A DNA stretch of 64,000 bases from an uncultured Actinomycetes bacterium (lineage in GTDB: Bacteria; Actinomycetota; Acidimicrobiia; Acidimicrobiales; RAAP-2): contig CAIKUQ010000045.1 of the NCBI GenBank assembly GCA_903830655.1, forward strand, positions 1-64,000. The letters are read 5' to 3'. Shown here piece by piece: positions 43,852 to 53,605 of the stretch. The notes below the pieces were generated by a model. That model worked only from the letters and a program-made list of their open reading frames with translations. It did not search any database and was not told the DNA's origin. Made by a program: the position numbers and the translations under genes. Position 1 is the stretch's first letter, and the number at the start of each line of letters is the position of its first letter.

Positions 43852-43958
43852 AATCAATAGTCCGCACGCCTACCAGAAACTAATTATTAAGAAATAATTG
43901 AAAGAGATTAAGAGCTCAGCATCATTTGGGGAGTTTAAGTGTCGCTACGCACCACGTC

Positions 43959-44834
43959 CTACTTGGACGCAATGTCCTTGGCAATCGCTTCGAGGTGGTT
44001 TAGCCAAATCGACATGTGGCCATCTTCGGCGAAATAGTGAGCGCTGGCTCCTGGAATCGACTTGGTCAGCCAGTCTCCGTGCGAGGAGGGCACCATTAGG
44101 TCGTTACTGCCATACCAAAGAGAGACCGGCACCGTAATCTCCTGTGGAGAAAACCCCCAGGGCTTGAGGAATGCTCGATCGTCATCAAAAAAGCCGTCGC
44201 TGCTCGTGGCAAAGGCGTGGGCGTATTCCATCGCCGCTCTTTCACGAAGGTACAAAGGAGCCCACGCTTCTTTGTCCACCTCGGACATAACGTCACCAAA
44301 TAAATCAATCACGCTGTCAACGGTCGCTCCCTTGAAGGCGTCGCCCGCTGCTCGGGCGTGTTGTTCGTATTCCGGGCCACCGACTTTGGCAAGTTCGAAT
44401 TCGTCAATATTGGCTTGACCCATACCTTCGGTCCAGTCAAAGTCAGCGTCGATTGGAGCCACGCCCGCAACCGAAAGCGCCCCCGTGCAACGTGGGTCCA
44501 GCGCCGCGCAGGCTAATGAGTGTGGCCCTCCACCGGACCAGCCAACCGATACGTACGAAGAGCGACTCTCTTTGTCAAGGATCGCTCCGATATCTTTGAC
44601 CACGTCGCCGATGGTTCGTCCCTCACGGCGAGCGGACTGGCCATAGCCAGCGCGAGAGTACGCAATCACAAAAAAATCGCCCATTGTGAGTAGCTCTTGG
44701 TATTGCATAAAGGTAAATACGCAGCCCGGCGTTCCATGGTGAAAGACCACCGTCTGGCCGTTGGGGTTGCCAATTGTTGCGTATTCGAGGTTGCGTCCAT
44801 CGACTGTTGTGAGTGAGCGAAGTGAAAGTTCCAT
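43959..44834 (-). CDS. Alpha/beta-fold hydrolase
   Basis: About 291 residues from the ATG at 44834. The HGTPG oxyanion motif is in VVFHHGTPGCVFTF, the nucleophile elbow is VGWSGGGPHSLA, and the probable catalytic Asp and His are in WYGSNDLMVP and FAEDGHMSIW. It resembles proline-iminopeptidase/haloperoxidase-type hydrolases; substrate unknown. A TAAGAT box 8 nt before the ATG supports this start. GC returns to the level of the host genes. Confidence 0.83.
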   Translation of the reverse strand: MELSLRSLTTVDGRNLEYATIGNPNGQTVVFHHGTPGCVFTFMQYQELLTMGDFFVIAYSRAGYGQSARREGRTIGDVVKDIGAILDKESRSSYVSVGWSGGGPHSLACAALDPRCTGALSVAGVAPIDADFDWTEGMGQANIDEFELAKVGGPEYEQHARAAGDAFKGATVDSVIDLFGDVMSEVDKEAWAPLYLRERAAMEYAHAFATSSDGFFDDDRAFLKPWGFSPQEITVPVSLWYGSNDLMVPSSHGDWLTKSIPGASAHYFAEDGHMSIWLNHLEAIAKDIASK

Positions 44835-44842
44835 AGGGCGCA

Positions 44843-44848
44843 ATCTTA
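44843..44848 (-). promoter_or_regulatory. Leaderless-type -10 box of the hydrolase gene
   Basis: TAAGAT on the minus strand, 8 nt before the ATG at 44834. Confidence 0.55.
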
Positions 44849-44898
44849 ATATTCATTGAATCACCAATCTAGAAGAGGGGAACAATGGCCCTCCGCCC

Positions 44899-44904
44899 TA
44901 GAAT
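44899..44904 (+). promoter_or_regulatory. Leaderless-type -10 box of trpCFBA
   Basis: TAGAAT, then TGACTA and the ATG of trpC (6 nt). No ribosome site, no attenuator-like Trp leader peptide. Confidence 0.65.
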
Positions 44905-44910
44905 TGACTA

Positions 44911-45690
44911 ATGGGAACCTACCTCGACGACATCGTGACTCGTCACCGAGTGCGCGCTGCGAGCGATACCCGTAATTGGCGAGAACGTATGGAAGTGGTG
45001 GTTCCTCGCAGCTCGACATTCGCACAGTCTCTCAGGGCCGGTGAAAACATCGCGGTGATTGCCGAAATCAAACGTAAGAGCCCCTCTAAAGGATGGCTCG
45101 CACCAACACTTGATTGCGTTCACATGGCTGCTCTCTATGCGCAAAGTGGGGCCAGCGCCATCTCGGTACTCACTGATGAAGATGGTTTTGGGGGAACGCT
45201 CCAGGACCTGCGCGACGTAAGTGCGGTTAGTCCGCTCGCGTTGCTCCGGAAAGATTTCACCGTTTGCCACAATGACGTACTCGACGCCTTTGATGCTGGC
45301 GCAGACGCAATTCTGCTAATCGTGGCCGCCCTTACCGACGGCGAGCTCTCTGAATTTCACGCACTGGCTACACAGCTCGGGATGGACGTCTTAGTTGAAA
45401 TTCACTCTGAGGGAGAAGCCGAGCGCGCGGTGGCTCTCGGATCTTCAATCATTGGTATCAATCAACGCAACCTCAACACGTTCGAAGTTGATTCAGACCA
45501 CGCTGCTCAGCTGGCCTCTAGCTTGCCCAGTCACGTAATTAAAGTCTGCGAATCAGGATTACGAACTCCTGACGACGTGGCTACCGCCAGCCGAGCTGGC
45601 TTTGACGCCGTGCTTGTTGGTGAGCACTTCGTTACTAGTAACAATCCTGGAGACCTGGTTCGAGCCTTTGCGAGCATTGCGCGATCATGA
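44911..45690 (+). CDS. trpC: Indole-3-glycerol phosphate synthase
   Basis: 259 residues, TIM barrel. IAEIKRKSPSKGW (active-site Lys), SAISVLTDEDGFGGTL, LLRKDFTV, GADAILLIVAAL, EIHSEGEAERA, GINQRNLNTF and CESGLRTPDDV are the family signatures. It closes the indole ring in tryptophan synthesis. First gene of trpCFBA; overlaps trpF as ATGA. Confidence 0.96.
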   Translation: MGTYLDDIVTRHRVRAASDTRNWRERMEVVVPRSSTFAQSLRAGENIAVIAEIKRKSPSKGWLAPTLDCVHMAALYAQSGASAISVLTDEDGFGGTLQDLRDVSAVSPLALLRKDFTVCHNDVLDAFDAGADAILLIVAALTDGELSEFHALATQLGMDVLVEIHSEGEAERAVALGSSIIGINQRNLNTFEVDSDHAAQLASSLPSHVIKVCESGLRTPDDVATASRAGFDAVLVGEHFVTSNNPGDLVRAFASIARS

Positions 45691-46307
45691 AGGAATTTCC
45701 CAAACATCTTGTAAAAATATGTGGTTTGACCACAAGCGCTGACACTCGTTACGCCGTAGAGCACGGGGCTACGGCCGTGGGCTTTATCTTCGCCCCAAGT
45801 TCACGTCAGGTCACGTCGACTCAGGCCCGCGAGCTTTCAGCTGTCGCGGCCAGTGTCTTGCGCGTAGGCGTCATGAAAGATTTGAATCCGAAAGAGATCA
45901 TCGAAGTGGTGGACAATGTAGAGCTCGATGCCGTGCAGCTCCACGATGCTCCCAGTGACGACTTGGTCGCCGAGCTCCGTGGACGGGAACTCGGACTCTT
46001 GGCCGTTCACCATCGCGGGGATGATTTTTTAGGCCTCACCGCGGATTTTGATGCGTGGCTATTTGATAATCCAGAACCTGGCTCGGGTGTGGCCAATGAC
46101 TTTCGAGCCTTAGGCGAAACTTGCTTTCAGGGCCCCATTGTTCTCGCGGGTGGACTAGACCCTGACAATGTTGGTGACTTAATTCGCACGCTCCACCCCT
46201 ACGGTGTAGATGTCGCAAGTGGCGTGGAAAGCTCGCCGGGGATTAAAGATTTAGGGAAAGTTTTAGCGTTTATCACTACCGCCAACAAAACCTTCGAGGA
46301 ACAGTAA
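45687..46307 (+). CDS. trpF: Phosphoribosylanthranilate isomerase
   Basis: 206 residues. [19 protein letters not shown] carries the catalytic Cys; [32 protein letters not shown] (Asp), [11 protein letters not shown] and [15 protein letters not shown] follow. Length is standard. It overlaps both trpC and trpB (TAATG). A separate TrpF is usual outside the actinobacteria that rely on PriA. Confidence 0.95.
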   Translation: MKEFPKHLVKICGLTTSADTRYAVEHGATAVGFIFAPSSRQVTSTQARELSAVAASVLRVGVMKDLNPKEIIEVVDNVELDAVQLHDAPSDDLVAELRGRELGLLAVHHRGDDFLGLTADFDAWLFDNPEPGSGVANDFRALGETCFQGPIVLAGGLDPDNVGDLIRTLHPYGVDVASGVESSPGIKDLGKVLAFITTANKTFEEQ

Positions 46308-47488
46308 TGGCACAACTAGATGTAATGGGAACACCAAACGACGATGGGCGATTTGGAGAATTTGGTGGGAGTTTTATTCCCGAGGCTCTCTATCCCGCCG
46401 TCAGTGAGCTGGACGCTGCTTTTCGCGATGCTTGGGCCGACCCCATCTTCCGTGATGAATTTCACACCACGCTGCGCATCTTCGGTGGGCGGCCTACTCC
46501 GGTCACTCCGCTGCGTCGTCTCTCCGAAGAACTGGGTATTCGTCTCTACGCCAAGCGTGAGGACTTGGCCCACACTGGTTCACACAAGCTAAACAATGTT
46601 GTTGGCCAGGCGTTACTCACTCGGCGAATGGGCAAAACTCGAATGATTGCCGAAACTGGTGCTGGGCAACACGGTGTGGCTTCGGCGACCGCGGCGGCGC
46701 GCTTAGGTCTCGAATGCACCGTATACATGGGCGAGGTCGACACTAAGCGACAAATTCTTAATGTGTTCCGGATGGAACTACTGGGAGCCAAAGTTGTTCC
46801 AGTGACTTCTGGTTCACGCACACTCAAAGATGCCGTCAATGAGGCAATGCGCGAGTGGGTTACCTGCGTGAGTGACACGCACTACTGCCTAGGTTCGGTG
46901 ATGGGCCCACACCCCTTTCCCTGGATGGTGCGTGAGTTCCAAAGCATTATTGGTAAAGAGGCTCGAGAACAGATGCAAGAGTTTGAGGACCAAGTCCCCG
47001 ATGCAGTCATCGCTTGTGTTGGCGGTGGCAGTAACGCCGCGGGCATCTTTGCGGGTTTCGCCAATGACACGAGCCGATTGATTGGTGTCGAAGCAGCTGG
47101 CGGGGCCGCTATTGCTTCGGGTGAGCCTGGAGTTCTCCACGGAATGCGTTCGATGTTGCTTCAAGACCCCCACGGCCAGATCCGTGAAGCACATTCGATC
47201 TCGGCTGGACTTGACTACCCCGGCATTGGCCCCGAGCACGCGCACCTCGCGGCATCTGGCCGTGCCGAATACGTTTCGATTAACGATGACGAGGTCATCG
47301 AGGCTCTCTCGCTCCTGAGCCGTTACGAGGGAATCATTCCCGCACTAGAGACTGCCCATGCCGTTGCTTGGATTGCCAAGGAGGCCGGAAAGTCCTTACC
47401 TAAGGGATCGACAGTGTTATTGAACCTTTCGGGACGTGGGGACAAGGACGTAGCCCAAGTCAAGGAAATGCTTGACGGTAATTCATGA
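46307..47488 (+). CDS. trpB: Tryptophan synthase beta chain
   Basis: 393 residues. PLP Lys in [19 protein letters not shown], catalytic Glu in [12 protein letters not shown], the PLP-phosphate loop [10 protein letters not shown] and the C-terminal [15 protein letters not shown] are intact. It joins indole and serine to make tryptophan. It overlaps trpA by 4 bp. Confidence 0.97.
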   Translation: MAQLDVMGTPNDDGRFGEFGGSFIPEALYPAVSELDAAFRDAWADPIFRDEFHTTLRIFGGRPTPVTPLRRLSEELGIRLYAKREDLAHTGSHKLNNVVGQALLTRRMGKTRMIAETGAGQHGVASATAAARLGLECTVYMGEVDTKRQILNVFRMELLGAKVVPVTSGSRTLKDAVNEAMREWVTCVSDTHYCLGSVMGPHPFPWMVREFQSIIGKEAREQMQEFEDQVPDAVIACVGGGSNAAGIFAGFANDTSRLIGVEAAGGAAIASGEPGVLHGMRSMLLQDPHGQIREAHSISAGLDYPGIGPEHAHLAASGRAEYVSINDDEVIEALSLLSRYEGIIPALETAHAVAWIAKEAGKSLPKGSTVLLNLSGRGDKDVAQVKEMLDGNS

Positions 47489-48249
47489 AGTCACTTGAGA
47501 CCACTCTGCGAGCCATTCGCGCACAAAATCGCACCGCTCTGGTCCCCTACATCATGGCTGGAATCAGCGAAAGCTGGGTACAGACGATTGACGCCCTCAT
47601 TCAAGGTGGGGCCGACCTGATTGAAATTGGTCTTCCGTTTTCCGATCCCCTGATGGACGGCATCGTCATCCAAGAGGCAGGTACGCGAGCTTTACAACGC
47701 GGTACCACTCTGGATTCGGTTACCGAAGAGCTCGCAAAGCACCGCTTTAGCGTTCCGCTTGTCGTAATGACCTACTACAACGTCTTGTTACACGAAGGAT
47801 TGGCTTCGGCGGCCGCGAAGTTACAACGCGCTGGCATTACCGGAGCAATTATCCCTGACTTAACCCTGGAAGAGTCTGCCGAGTGGCGTACAGCCTGTGA
47901 CGAAAACGACATCGCCACCATTTTGATGGTAGCCCCTTCGACGAGCGCCACCAGAGCTGCCACCCTCGTGGCATCCACCGAAGGATTCGCGTACGCTTCG
48001 GCACGAATGGCCGTCACGGGAGCCGCCAGTGATGAAGGAAGTGGCCGAGAAGTTGTGGCGATGATTCGCCAGCACTCTGATGTGCCCGCCTATATCGGAA
48101 TCGGAATTACGACACCCGAACAGGCGGCTGAAGCCAGCAAAGTGGCTGATGGGGTCATTGTTGGCTCGGCCCTGGTGAAACTTCTGATGAACAACGCGAG
48201 CAGCGATGAGATCACTGGCTTCGTTGCTTCGCTTCGCGCCGCAATCTAG
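47485..48249 (+). CDS. trpA: Tryptophan synthase alpha chain
   Basis: 254 residues. [22 protein letters not shown] carries the catalytic Glu and Asp region; [25 protein letters not shown] and the phosphate loop [10 protein letters not shown] are present. It releases indole from indole-glycerol phosphate for TrpB. Last gene of the operon, 19 bp from the convergent crgA. Confidence 0.96.
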   Translation: MKSLETTLRAIRAQNRTALVPYIMAGISESWVQTIDALIQGGADLIEIGLPFSDPLMDGIVIQEAGTRALQRGTTLDSVTEELAKHRFSVPLVVMTYYNVLLHEGLASAAAKLQRAGITGAIIPDLTLEESAEWRTACDENDIATILMVAPSTSATRAATLVASTEGFAYASARMAVTGAASDEGSGREVVAMIRQHSDVPAYIGIGITTPEQAAEASKVADGVIVGSALVKLLMNNASSDEITGFVASLRAAI

Positions 48250-48268
48250 CGACTCAGAACTACAGCTG

Positions 48269-48538
48269 CTAGTGGTACTTGGTGGCGAGGTAGAAACCAC
48301 CAAAGAGCGATCCCAAACCAATCAGCAGGTACCAGGGCGAGGTTGACCCCGGCAAAACTTGGAGGTAATTAAGGGATATCACCAACAGGCCGAAGGCAAA
48401 CATTTCTAAAATCGCCACGCCGAGGTTGGTCGAACTTTGCTTACTCTCGGTGACCTGTTTCTTGGTGACTCGACCGCTTTGGGTAGGTGAAAGATACCGA
48501 CCGACCTTTGGTTTTGGGGTTTCGGTGCGCTTGGTCAT
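48269..48538 (-). CDS. crgA: CrgA-like cell division protein
   Basis: 89 residues: a basic soluble N-terminus (VGRYLSPTQSGRVTKKQ), two membrane helices (LGVAILEMFAFGLLVISLNYL and WYLLIGLGSLFGGFYLATKYH) joined by a short loop with a Pro/Trp pair, ending in a basic residue, aromatic and His as CrgA proteins do. CrgA coordinates FtsZ and FtsI/FtsQ at the septum in Actinobacteria. Position just downstream of pknB matches Mycobacterium and Streptomyces. TAGCAT box 7 nt before the ATG. Confidence 0.82.
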   Translation of the reverse strand: MTKRTETPKPKVGRYLSPTQSGRVTKKQVTESKQSSTNLGVAILEMFAFGLLVISLNYLQVLPGSTSPWYLLIGLGSLFGGFYLATKYH

Positions 48539-48545
48539 TGTGAAA

Positions 48546-48551
48546 ATGCTA
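48546..48551 (-). promoter_or_regulatory. Leaderless-type -10 box of crgA
   Basis: TAGCAT on the minus strand, 7 nt (TTTCACA) before the ATG. Confidence 0.6.
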
Positions 48552-48561
48552 GTTGCTCGGA

Positions 48562-50460
48562 CTATGGACAGGCGGTGAGTGTGATGGTCGTACCGTAAGG
48601 CACGAGAGTTCCCGCCGCTGGACTCTGTGTATTGATATCACCGGAATTGAGGCAGCCCAACAGGGTCTGGGTCAGAATTGGTGTGGCCACAACAAATCCC
48701 TGGGCGTGCAGTGTTGCGAGTGCTGAATTGGTAGACACCATCGGACTAGAGACGTTCGGCACCGTGACTTGACACACGCCCGAAGAGGTAATCAACTCCA
48801 CCGCAGATCCCGCCTTAATGCTCGTGCCGGCGGGAGGAATTGTGGCTGCAACATTTCCAGTCGCAATCTTGTTCGAGCACTGTGTCGCCGTAGTCGTGCT
48901 GATAGTTAAGCCAATTTGGCCGAGCGCCGTGGCCGCGGCCAAGGTGGTGTCACCAGAAATATCGGGCAAGGGGAAGTTCACGCCCGGTTGCAAAACGGTA
49001 ATCACAATTGTGTCTCCCGTATGAGCTTGCGAACCCGCTGGTGGGTTTTGTGCCAAGACGGTATCGGGAACCGCGTTAGCGGTAGGAGCAATTGAGGTAA
49101 AGGCCAACTTTGGACTTAAGCCCAGCCCCAGCAGAGTACTTTCAGCATCACTCACACTTAGATTCAACACATTCGGTACCTGAACGGAGGCGGTGCTTGG
49201 CCCGAGGCTCACCTTCAAAGACACTGACTCTCCCTTAGTGATATGAGCACCGGCTGATGGGTTCGTTGAGATCACCGATCCTTTGGGCCTAGTTGAAGTT
49301 ACGAGCTTGGTGGAGGTAACTATCAAACCATCGGCCTTCAAAGTCGCCACTGCTTGTGTTGCTTGTTGTCCAATGACGTTTGGCATCGAACTGGAGCTTG
49401 CCGAGCCAACAAAGAAGTAGGTGAGAGCGGCCACGGCAATAACCAGTGCCGCCGCGCCCATAATTTGTCCCGAATTTATGCGACGCTTTCGACGAATATC
49501 GGTCCGAGGGCCCGTCATAATTGGTACCGCTTGGGTGCGCTCACCCGAGCTCGACACACGACCTACCGCACGAGTTGAGTCTGAACCCGAAAAAGCGCCT
49601 GAAGTTGAACCAGCGGCGCGGGTGGGTTGCCCTTCGCTAAATCGCAATAGGTCAGTGCGAAGTTCTTCGGCCGTTTGGTACCGCTGCTTAGGCGACTTAG
49701 ACAGCGCCATCAAGACAATCGCCTCTAATTCTGCGGGCACCTTTGGATTGAATACCGATGGCGCAGGGGCTTTTGCGTTCACGTGCTGAGTAGAAACTTC
49801 CAGTGGGCTATCGCCCGTAAAGGGGGGACGACCCACAAGCATCTCGTAGAGCACAACACCGAGCGAGTACACGTCACTGCGACCGTCCGCCACGGAACCT
49901 TCCGCTTGTTCTGGCGAGAAGTAGGTCGCGGTGCCCATTACCGAGCCCTCTTCGGCTAAGTGGTCCTTACTCGCTACCGCTTGCGCGATACCGAAGTCCG
50001 TCACCTTCACCTGACCATCGGCGGTAAGAAGAATATTGCCCGGTTTTACATCGCGGTGAACTACACCCGATCGGTGGGCGAATCCCAGAGCAGCGGCCAC
50101 CTGTGCGACAACTTGCACGGCGCGAGTGGCTGTAACTTTTTTCCCACCCCGCAGCATCTCCGCCAAGGTCTTACCCTCAATGAGCTCCATAACAATGAAG
50201 TACGTGCCATCGTCTTCGCCCCAGTCGTAGACGGGGACAATGTTGGGGTGCGAGAGATTGGCTGCCGCCTGTGCCTCGCGGCGAAATCGCTCAACGAAAT
50301 TACGGTCTTGGCTGAGCTCGGGGTACAGAATCTTCAGCGCAACGGGACGATTCAGCATCTGGTCTTGGGCCCGATAGACGAGCGCCATCCCCCCTCGAGC
50401 AATGAGGTGGGTTACTTGGTAACGATTTGAATACAGCCGTGGGTCGTTTACAGGCTCCAT
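48562..50460 (-). CDS. pknB: PASTA-domain Ser/Thr protein kinase
   Basis: 632 residues. Kinase domain: GGMALVYRA loop, Lys43 in VALKIL, HRDVKPGN at 135-142, DFG at 155-157, APE-like SPEQ. One membrane helix near 335-355 (IMGAAALVIAVAALTYFFVG), then four PASTA repeats to the end that would sense peptidoglycan or lipid II outside the cell. Unusually, the last two PASTA repeats contain four cysteines (QCSNK, GVCQ, GCLNS, TACP), possibly disulfide-bonded. It controls growth and cell-wall synthesis with PstP. A GGAAGG ribosome site lies between a TAGACT box and the ATG. Confidence 0.95.
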   Translation of the reverse strand: MEPVNDPRLYSNRYQVTHLIARGGMALVYRAQDQMLNRPVALKILYPELSQDRNFVERFRREAQAAANLSHPNIVPVYDWGEDDGTYFIVMELIEGKTLAEMLRGGKKVTATRAVQVVAQVAAALGFAHRSGVVHRDVKPGNILLTADGQVKVTDFGIAQAVASKDHLAEEGSVMGTATYFSPEQAEGSVADGRSDVYSLGVVLYEMLVGRPPFTGDSPLEVSTQHVNAKAPAPSVFNPKVPAELEAIVLMALSKSPKQRYQTAEELRTDLLRFSEGQPTRAAGSTSGAFSGSDSTRAVGRVSSSGERTQAVPIMTGPRTDIRRKRRINSGQIMGAAALVIAVAALTYFFVGSASSSSMPNVIGQQATQAVATLKADGLIVTSTKLVTSTRPKGSVISTNPSAGAHITKGESVSLKVSLGPSTASVQVPNVLNLSVSDAESTLLGLGLSPKLAFTSIAPTANAVPDTVLAQNPPAGSQAHTGDTIVITVLQPGVNFPLPDISGDTTLAAATALGQIGLTISTTTATQCSNKIATGNVAATIPPAGTSIKAGSAVELITSSGVCQVTVPNVSSPMVSTNSALATLHAQGFVVATPILTQTLLGCLNSGDINTQSPAAGTLVPYGTTITLTACP

Positions 50461-50470
50461 AATTCCTTCC

Positions 50471-50476
50471 AGTCTA
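50471..50476 (-). promoter_or_regulatory. Candidate -10 box of pknB
   Basis: TAGACT on the minus strand, 10 nt before the ATG; the 10 nt include GGAAGG. The mRNA would have a leader of only a few nucleotides, so box and ribosome site may not be used together. Confidence 0.4.
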
Positions 50477-50508
50477 CGCCTTATTTTCTCTCGGTAATTT
50501 GCTCAACT

Positions 50509-51993
50509 TCAACAGGTTGTTGGGGTACCGCTGGCGGGCTTGCCGTGGCTCAGCGCGTACGCCGCCTCCATTACGCACTTCATGACTGGACCGGCCGTGG
50601 AAGCACCTTCAGCCGCCGTGGGCTGGTAGGGCAAAACAACCGCGACCGCAATCGTTGGGTGGTTCGCCGGAGCGAACGCAATCATCCAGTCGTCGGTGTT
50701 CTTCACCGCGTTACCCACCTGAGCGGTACCGGTCTTTGCCCCCACCTGAAGATACGAAGGGAAAATCCCAGCGGCGGTTCCGTATTGAGCGACGTTGACC
50801 ATCAGCTGTTTGATTTGGCCGGCCTGCATGGGAGAGAGTGGGGTTTGCCAAATCTTCGCCTCATACTGACGCAGCAATGATCCATCCGAGGCGGTGATGT
50901 CGTTTAACAGGTGCGGCACCATAATGACGCCCTGATTTGCGATAGCCGCCGCCACTAACGCGTTCTCTAGTGCCGTAGCCCGTACGTCCTTCTGTCCAAT
51001 CGCGGAGTAGGCCACGCCAGGCAAGTCGTTGGCTAGTTGCGTAGCGGTTGGGAAAGAGGAAGATTGGGTACCCGGAAGGTCCAGCGGTGGCTTTTGGTTG
51101 TAGCCGAATGAATCCGCGGTGGCCGATAGGAAGGCCCCGCCGAGGTCAAGACCTAACAAGGCGTAACCGGTGTCGCACGATGGCGGCAACATTTCAGAGA
51201 TTGTCCCCCCACACTTTTCGTGGGCGAAGTTCGACAAGGTCAAAGTCGATGTTGGCAGTGGCGTCTCACGCATTTGCGGGTACGACTTCAACCACAGCCC
51301 TGGGTTAGACGTGAGCACCGAAGCAGTCGTCACAATTTTGAATGTCGACCCCGGGGGAAATGATTGCTCGGTCGCAACTGGCGCGAGTGCAGCAAAACCA
51401 TTCGCATTCTTTTTTGTTCCAGCTTCCCAAGCACTTTTTACAGTGCTGTAATTCGAAGAGGCAAAGGGGTTGGGGTCATAGCCTGGGTTCGAGTACATCG
51501 CCAGTACTGCGCCAGTAGCCGGGTTGATCGCCACGACGGCGCCATCTTGACCATGAAGTGCCTTCATCGCAACCCTCTGCAACGCGGGGATGATGGTGAT
51601 TGAAATATTGTCTGCCGCGCTGGTTGGGGCTAGAACTTGCACGAAACTGTTAGGGGACTGTGGGTGCGACGTTAAGAATGAATCGTACTGAGCTTCGAGT
51701 CCCCACGTTCCGTAGTACCGCGAGGAAAATCCCACTACGCCCGCCGTTACTGCTCCCAGCGGGTAGTACCGACTGAAGGTAGAGCCCGTAGGTATCGATC
51801 TCGCCAAAAGTTCACCGTCGGCGGCGGTTATGTCACCGCGTTTGTAGTTACCCGCAGAAAAGATAATGCGTGGATTCTCTGTGGAGCTATTAAGCGAGGG
51901 GGCTTTTACGAACTGAATGTTGACCGCCTGCAGGGCGAGTACTCCAAACAAAACGAAAATCACGACCGCTAGTGAACTCATTCGGCGTCCCAT
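50509..51993 (-). CDS. pbpA: Class B penicillin-binding protein (PbpA/FtsI-like transpeptidase)
   Basis: 494 residues. N-terminal membrane anchor (LAVVIFVLFGVLALQAVNI), a non-catalytic domain with a YPLGAVTAGVVGFSSRYYG stretch, and the transpeptidase domain with SFPPGSTFKIVT (nucleophile Ser in STFK) and KTGTAQ. It cross-links peptidoglycan. In most actinobacteria the SEDS polymerase RodA precedes it; here pstP does directly. AAGGGG ribosome site before the ATG. Confidence 0.93.
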   Translation of the reverse strand: MGRRMSSLAVVIFVLFGVLALQAVNIQFVKAPSLNSSTENPRIIFSAGNYKRGDITAADGELLARSIPTGSTFSRYYPLGAVTAGVVGFSSRYYGTWGLEAQYDSFLTSHPQSPNSFVQVLAPTSAADNISITIIPALQRVAMKALHGQDGAVVAINPATGAVLAMYSNPGYDPNPFASSNYSTVKSAWEAGTKKNANGFAALAPVATEQSFPPGSTFKIVTTASVLTSNPGLWLKSYPQMRETPLPTSTLTLSNFAHEKCGGTISEMLPPSCDTGYALLGLDLGGAFLSATADSFGYNQKPPLDLPGTQSSSFPTATQLANDLPGVAYSAIGQKDVRATALENALVAAAIANQGVIMVPHLLNDITASDGSLLRQYEAKIWQTPLSPMQAGQIKQLMVNVAQYGTAAGIFPSYLQVGAKTGTAQVGNAVKNTDDWMIAFAPANHPTIAVAVVLPYQPTAAEGASTAGPVMKCVMEAAYALSHGKPASGTPTTC

Positions 51994-51995
51994 GA

Positions 51996-53174
51996 TTACC
52001 CCTTGGCCTTGCTGGTAGTCGTGGTGGTGGGGCTACTTAGAAGGAATGCGTTGTGAAGGTAATTTGCCTCACTAAGCGCCGCCTCGAGTGTGGGCTCGCC
52101 AATACCGTGCTGTACCAAGAGCGCGTCGGCGGGGCGGAGTTCGTTCATTAAAAACGTAGTGTCCAGAACCTTTACCGGTTGATAGATCGCCACGCCTCCC
52201 GGGGTGCCTTGAAATACCGCCACCGTCCCGTTGTCATCTCCGACGTAATAATTTGAGTAGGCGTACCAGTGCAAGATTGCAAAGAAACCCCCAACTACCG
52301 CTACGCCAGCCGCAATGAATGCGTACGTTCTCCAACCGAATCTGCGACGCGGAAGACGGCGACTCTTCAGAGCCCCAGGCTTAGCGCTCACCGACTCTTT
52401 CGGCGGTGTGGCAATTGAACTACGCGTTTTGCGAACTGGATTTGCGCTGAGGGTGACCTCATCAAATTCCACCAAAACAACCGAGATATTGTCACGCCCA
52501 CCGTTGGCGTTGGCCTGCGTCACGAGAGTTGCCACCACCCGCTGGAGATCGTTATCGCTGCTTACGATTTTCGCAATCTCTACGTCGGTCAGTTCATTGG
52601 TTAAGCCATCACTACAGAGCAAGATGCGGTCGCCTGCCTGCACCGAAAGAGACATGACGTCGACGTTCAGTCGATCTTCAACGCCAATAGCTCGCGTTAG
52701 TTGGTGTCGCTTGGGGTGGACCGCAGCCTCTTCTGGGGAGAGCTTGCCCATCCGCACCCACTCTTCGACGACACTGTGGTCTTGACTCAGTTGCCGAATA
52801 GCGCCGTCACGAAATTGATACGCGCGCGAATCGCCCACGTGAAACAAGGTTGGTACTCGGTTACTACCTTCGGTTACTAAACCAACTGCAATAACAGTGG
52901 TGCCCATGCCGTAGCGAGAGGGGTTAGCTTTGGCGTCCGCGAGTACATCGAGGTTGGAACGCTCGATAGAAGCCTCTAAGCCCTCCAAGGTGGGGTTGTC
53001 TTTGAAAGTTCGCGAAACAATGTCAATGGTCATCGCTGATGCGACTTCGCCGGCGGCGTGCCCACCCATGCCGTCAGCGACAACTGCGAGACTGTCATCT
53101 ACGTAGAGTGCGTCTTGATTGACCTGGCGTACTGCGCCAGTGTCTGTAGCCGAGGCGTAGCGCCAACGAGTCAA
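51996..53174 (-). CDS. pstP: PP2C-type Ser/Thr phosphatase
   Basis: 392 residues. The PPM domain (about 1-240) has the metal-binding motifs NQDALYVDD, VVADGMGGHAAGEVAS, ILLCSDGLTNELTD and GGRDNISVVLVEF. A membrane helix near 290-310 (YAFIAAGVAVVGGFFAIL) leads to an outside tail of about 80 residues. It reverses PknB phosphorylation. Start TTG inside TTGA, overlapping the fhaB stop. Confidence 0.93.
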   Translation of the reverse strand: MTRWRYASATDTGAVRQVNQDALYVDDSLAVVADGMGGHAAGEVASAMTIDIVSRTFKDNPTLEGLEASIERSNLDVLADAKANPSRYGMGTTVIAVGLVTEGSNRVPTLFHVGDSRAYQFRDGAIRQLSQDHSVVEEWVRMGKLSPEEAAVHPKRHQLTRAIGVEDRLNVDVMSLSVQAGDRILLCSDGLTNELTDVEIAKIVSSDNDLQRVVATLVTQANANGGRDNISVVLVEFDEVTLSANPVRKTRSSIATPPKESVSAKPGALKSRRLPRRRFGWRTYAFIAAGVAVVGGFFAILHWYAYSNYYVGDDNGTVAVFQGTPGGVAIYQPVKVLDTTFLMNELRPADALLVQHGIGEPTLEAALSEANYLHNAFLLSSPTTTTTSKAKG

Positions 53175-53605
53175 CGAATAACCTCGAACAGAATTCCTCC
53201 AACTTGAACAATGTCGCCCCGCTCAAGGTGAATTCTCTCTTCAACACTCTCTTGGTTTACGTACGTTCCGTTGGTCGAATCGAGGTCTTCAATGGTTAAA
53301 TCTCCACCGTCGTTATGAAAACGTGCGTGATGAGACGACAGGAAGTTATCAGCGATGCGTAACTGGCAGTCCGGAGCGCGACCCAACACCATTGAACCTT
53401 CAATTTCGATTCTTTCACCCGCTCGGTCTAGTGGCTCGATAATTTCGAGAGCGAGTCCACGACCCTTCTTCTCCGTACCATCACCAGCTCGCGCCGCTAC
53501 CGAGGCCACCCGTAGCACTCGCAGTAAAAATATTCCCGCTACCGCTAAGACTAGGAGTTGCAGGGGGCGGATAATTGCGGCGTAGTTCGTAGCGGCGATT
53601 TCCAT
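53171..53605 (-). CDS. fhaB: Membrane-anchored FHA-domain protein
   Basis: 144 residues. One N-terminal helix (LQLLVLAVAGIFLLRVLRV), a linker, then an FHA domain with MVLGRAPDCQLRI, the SSHHARFH phosphothreonine-binding region and DLDSTNGTYVN. Like mycobacterial FhaB/FipA it should bind phosphothreonine on PknB substrates and link signalling to division. Overlaps fhaA (TAATG) and pstP. Confidence 0.92.
   Translation of the reverse strand: MEIAATNYAAIIRPLQLLVLAVAGIFLLRVLRVASVAARAGDGTEKKGRGLALEIIEPLDRAGERIEIEGSMVLGRAPDCQLRIADNFLSSHHARFHNDGGDLTIEDLDSTNGTYVNQESVEERIHLERGDIVQVGGILFEVIR

Noticed and set aside
44880..44911. Trp attenuator or T-box upstream of trpCFBA
   Set aside because: The promoter box lies 6 nt before the start codon, leaving no leader RNA that could hold one.
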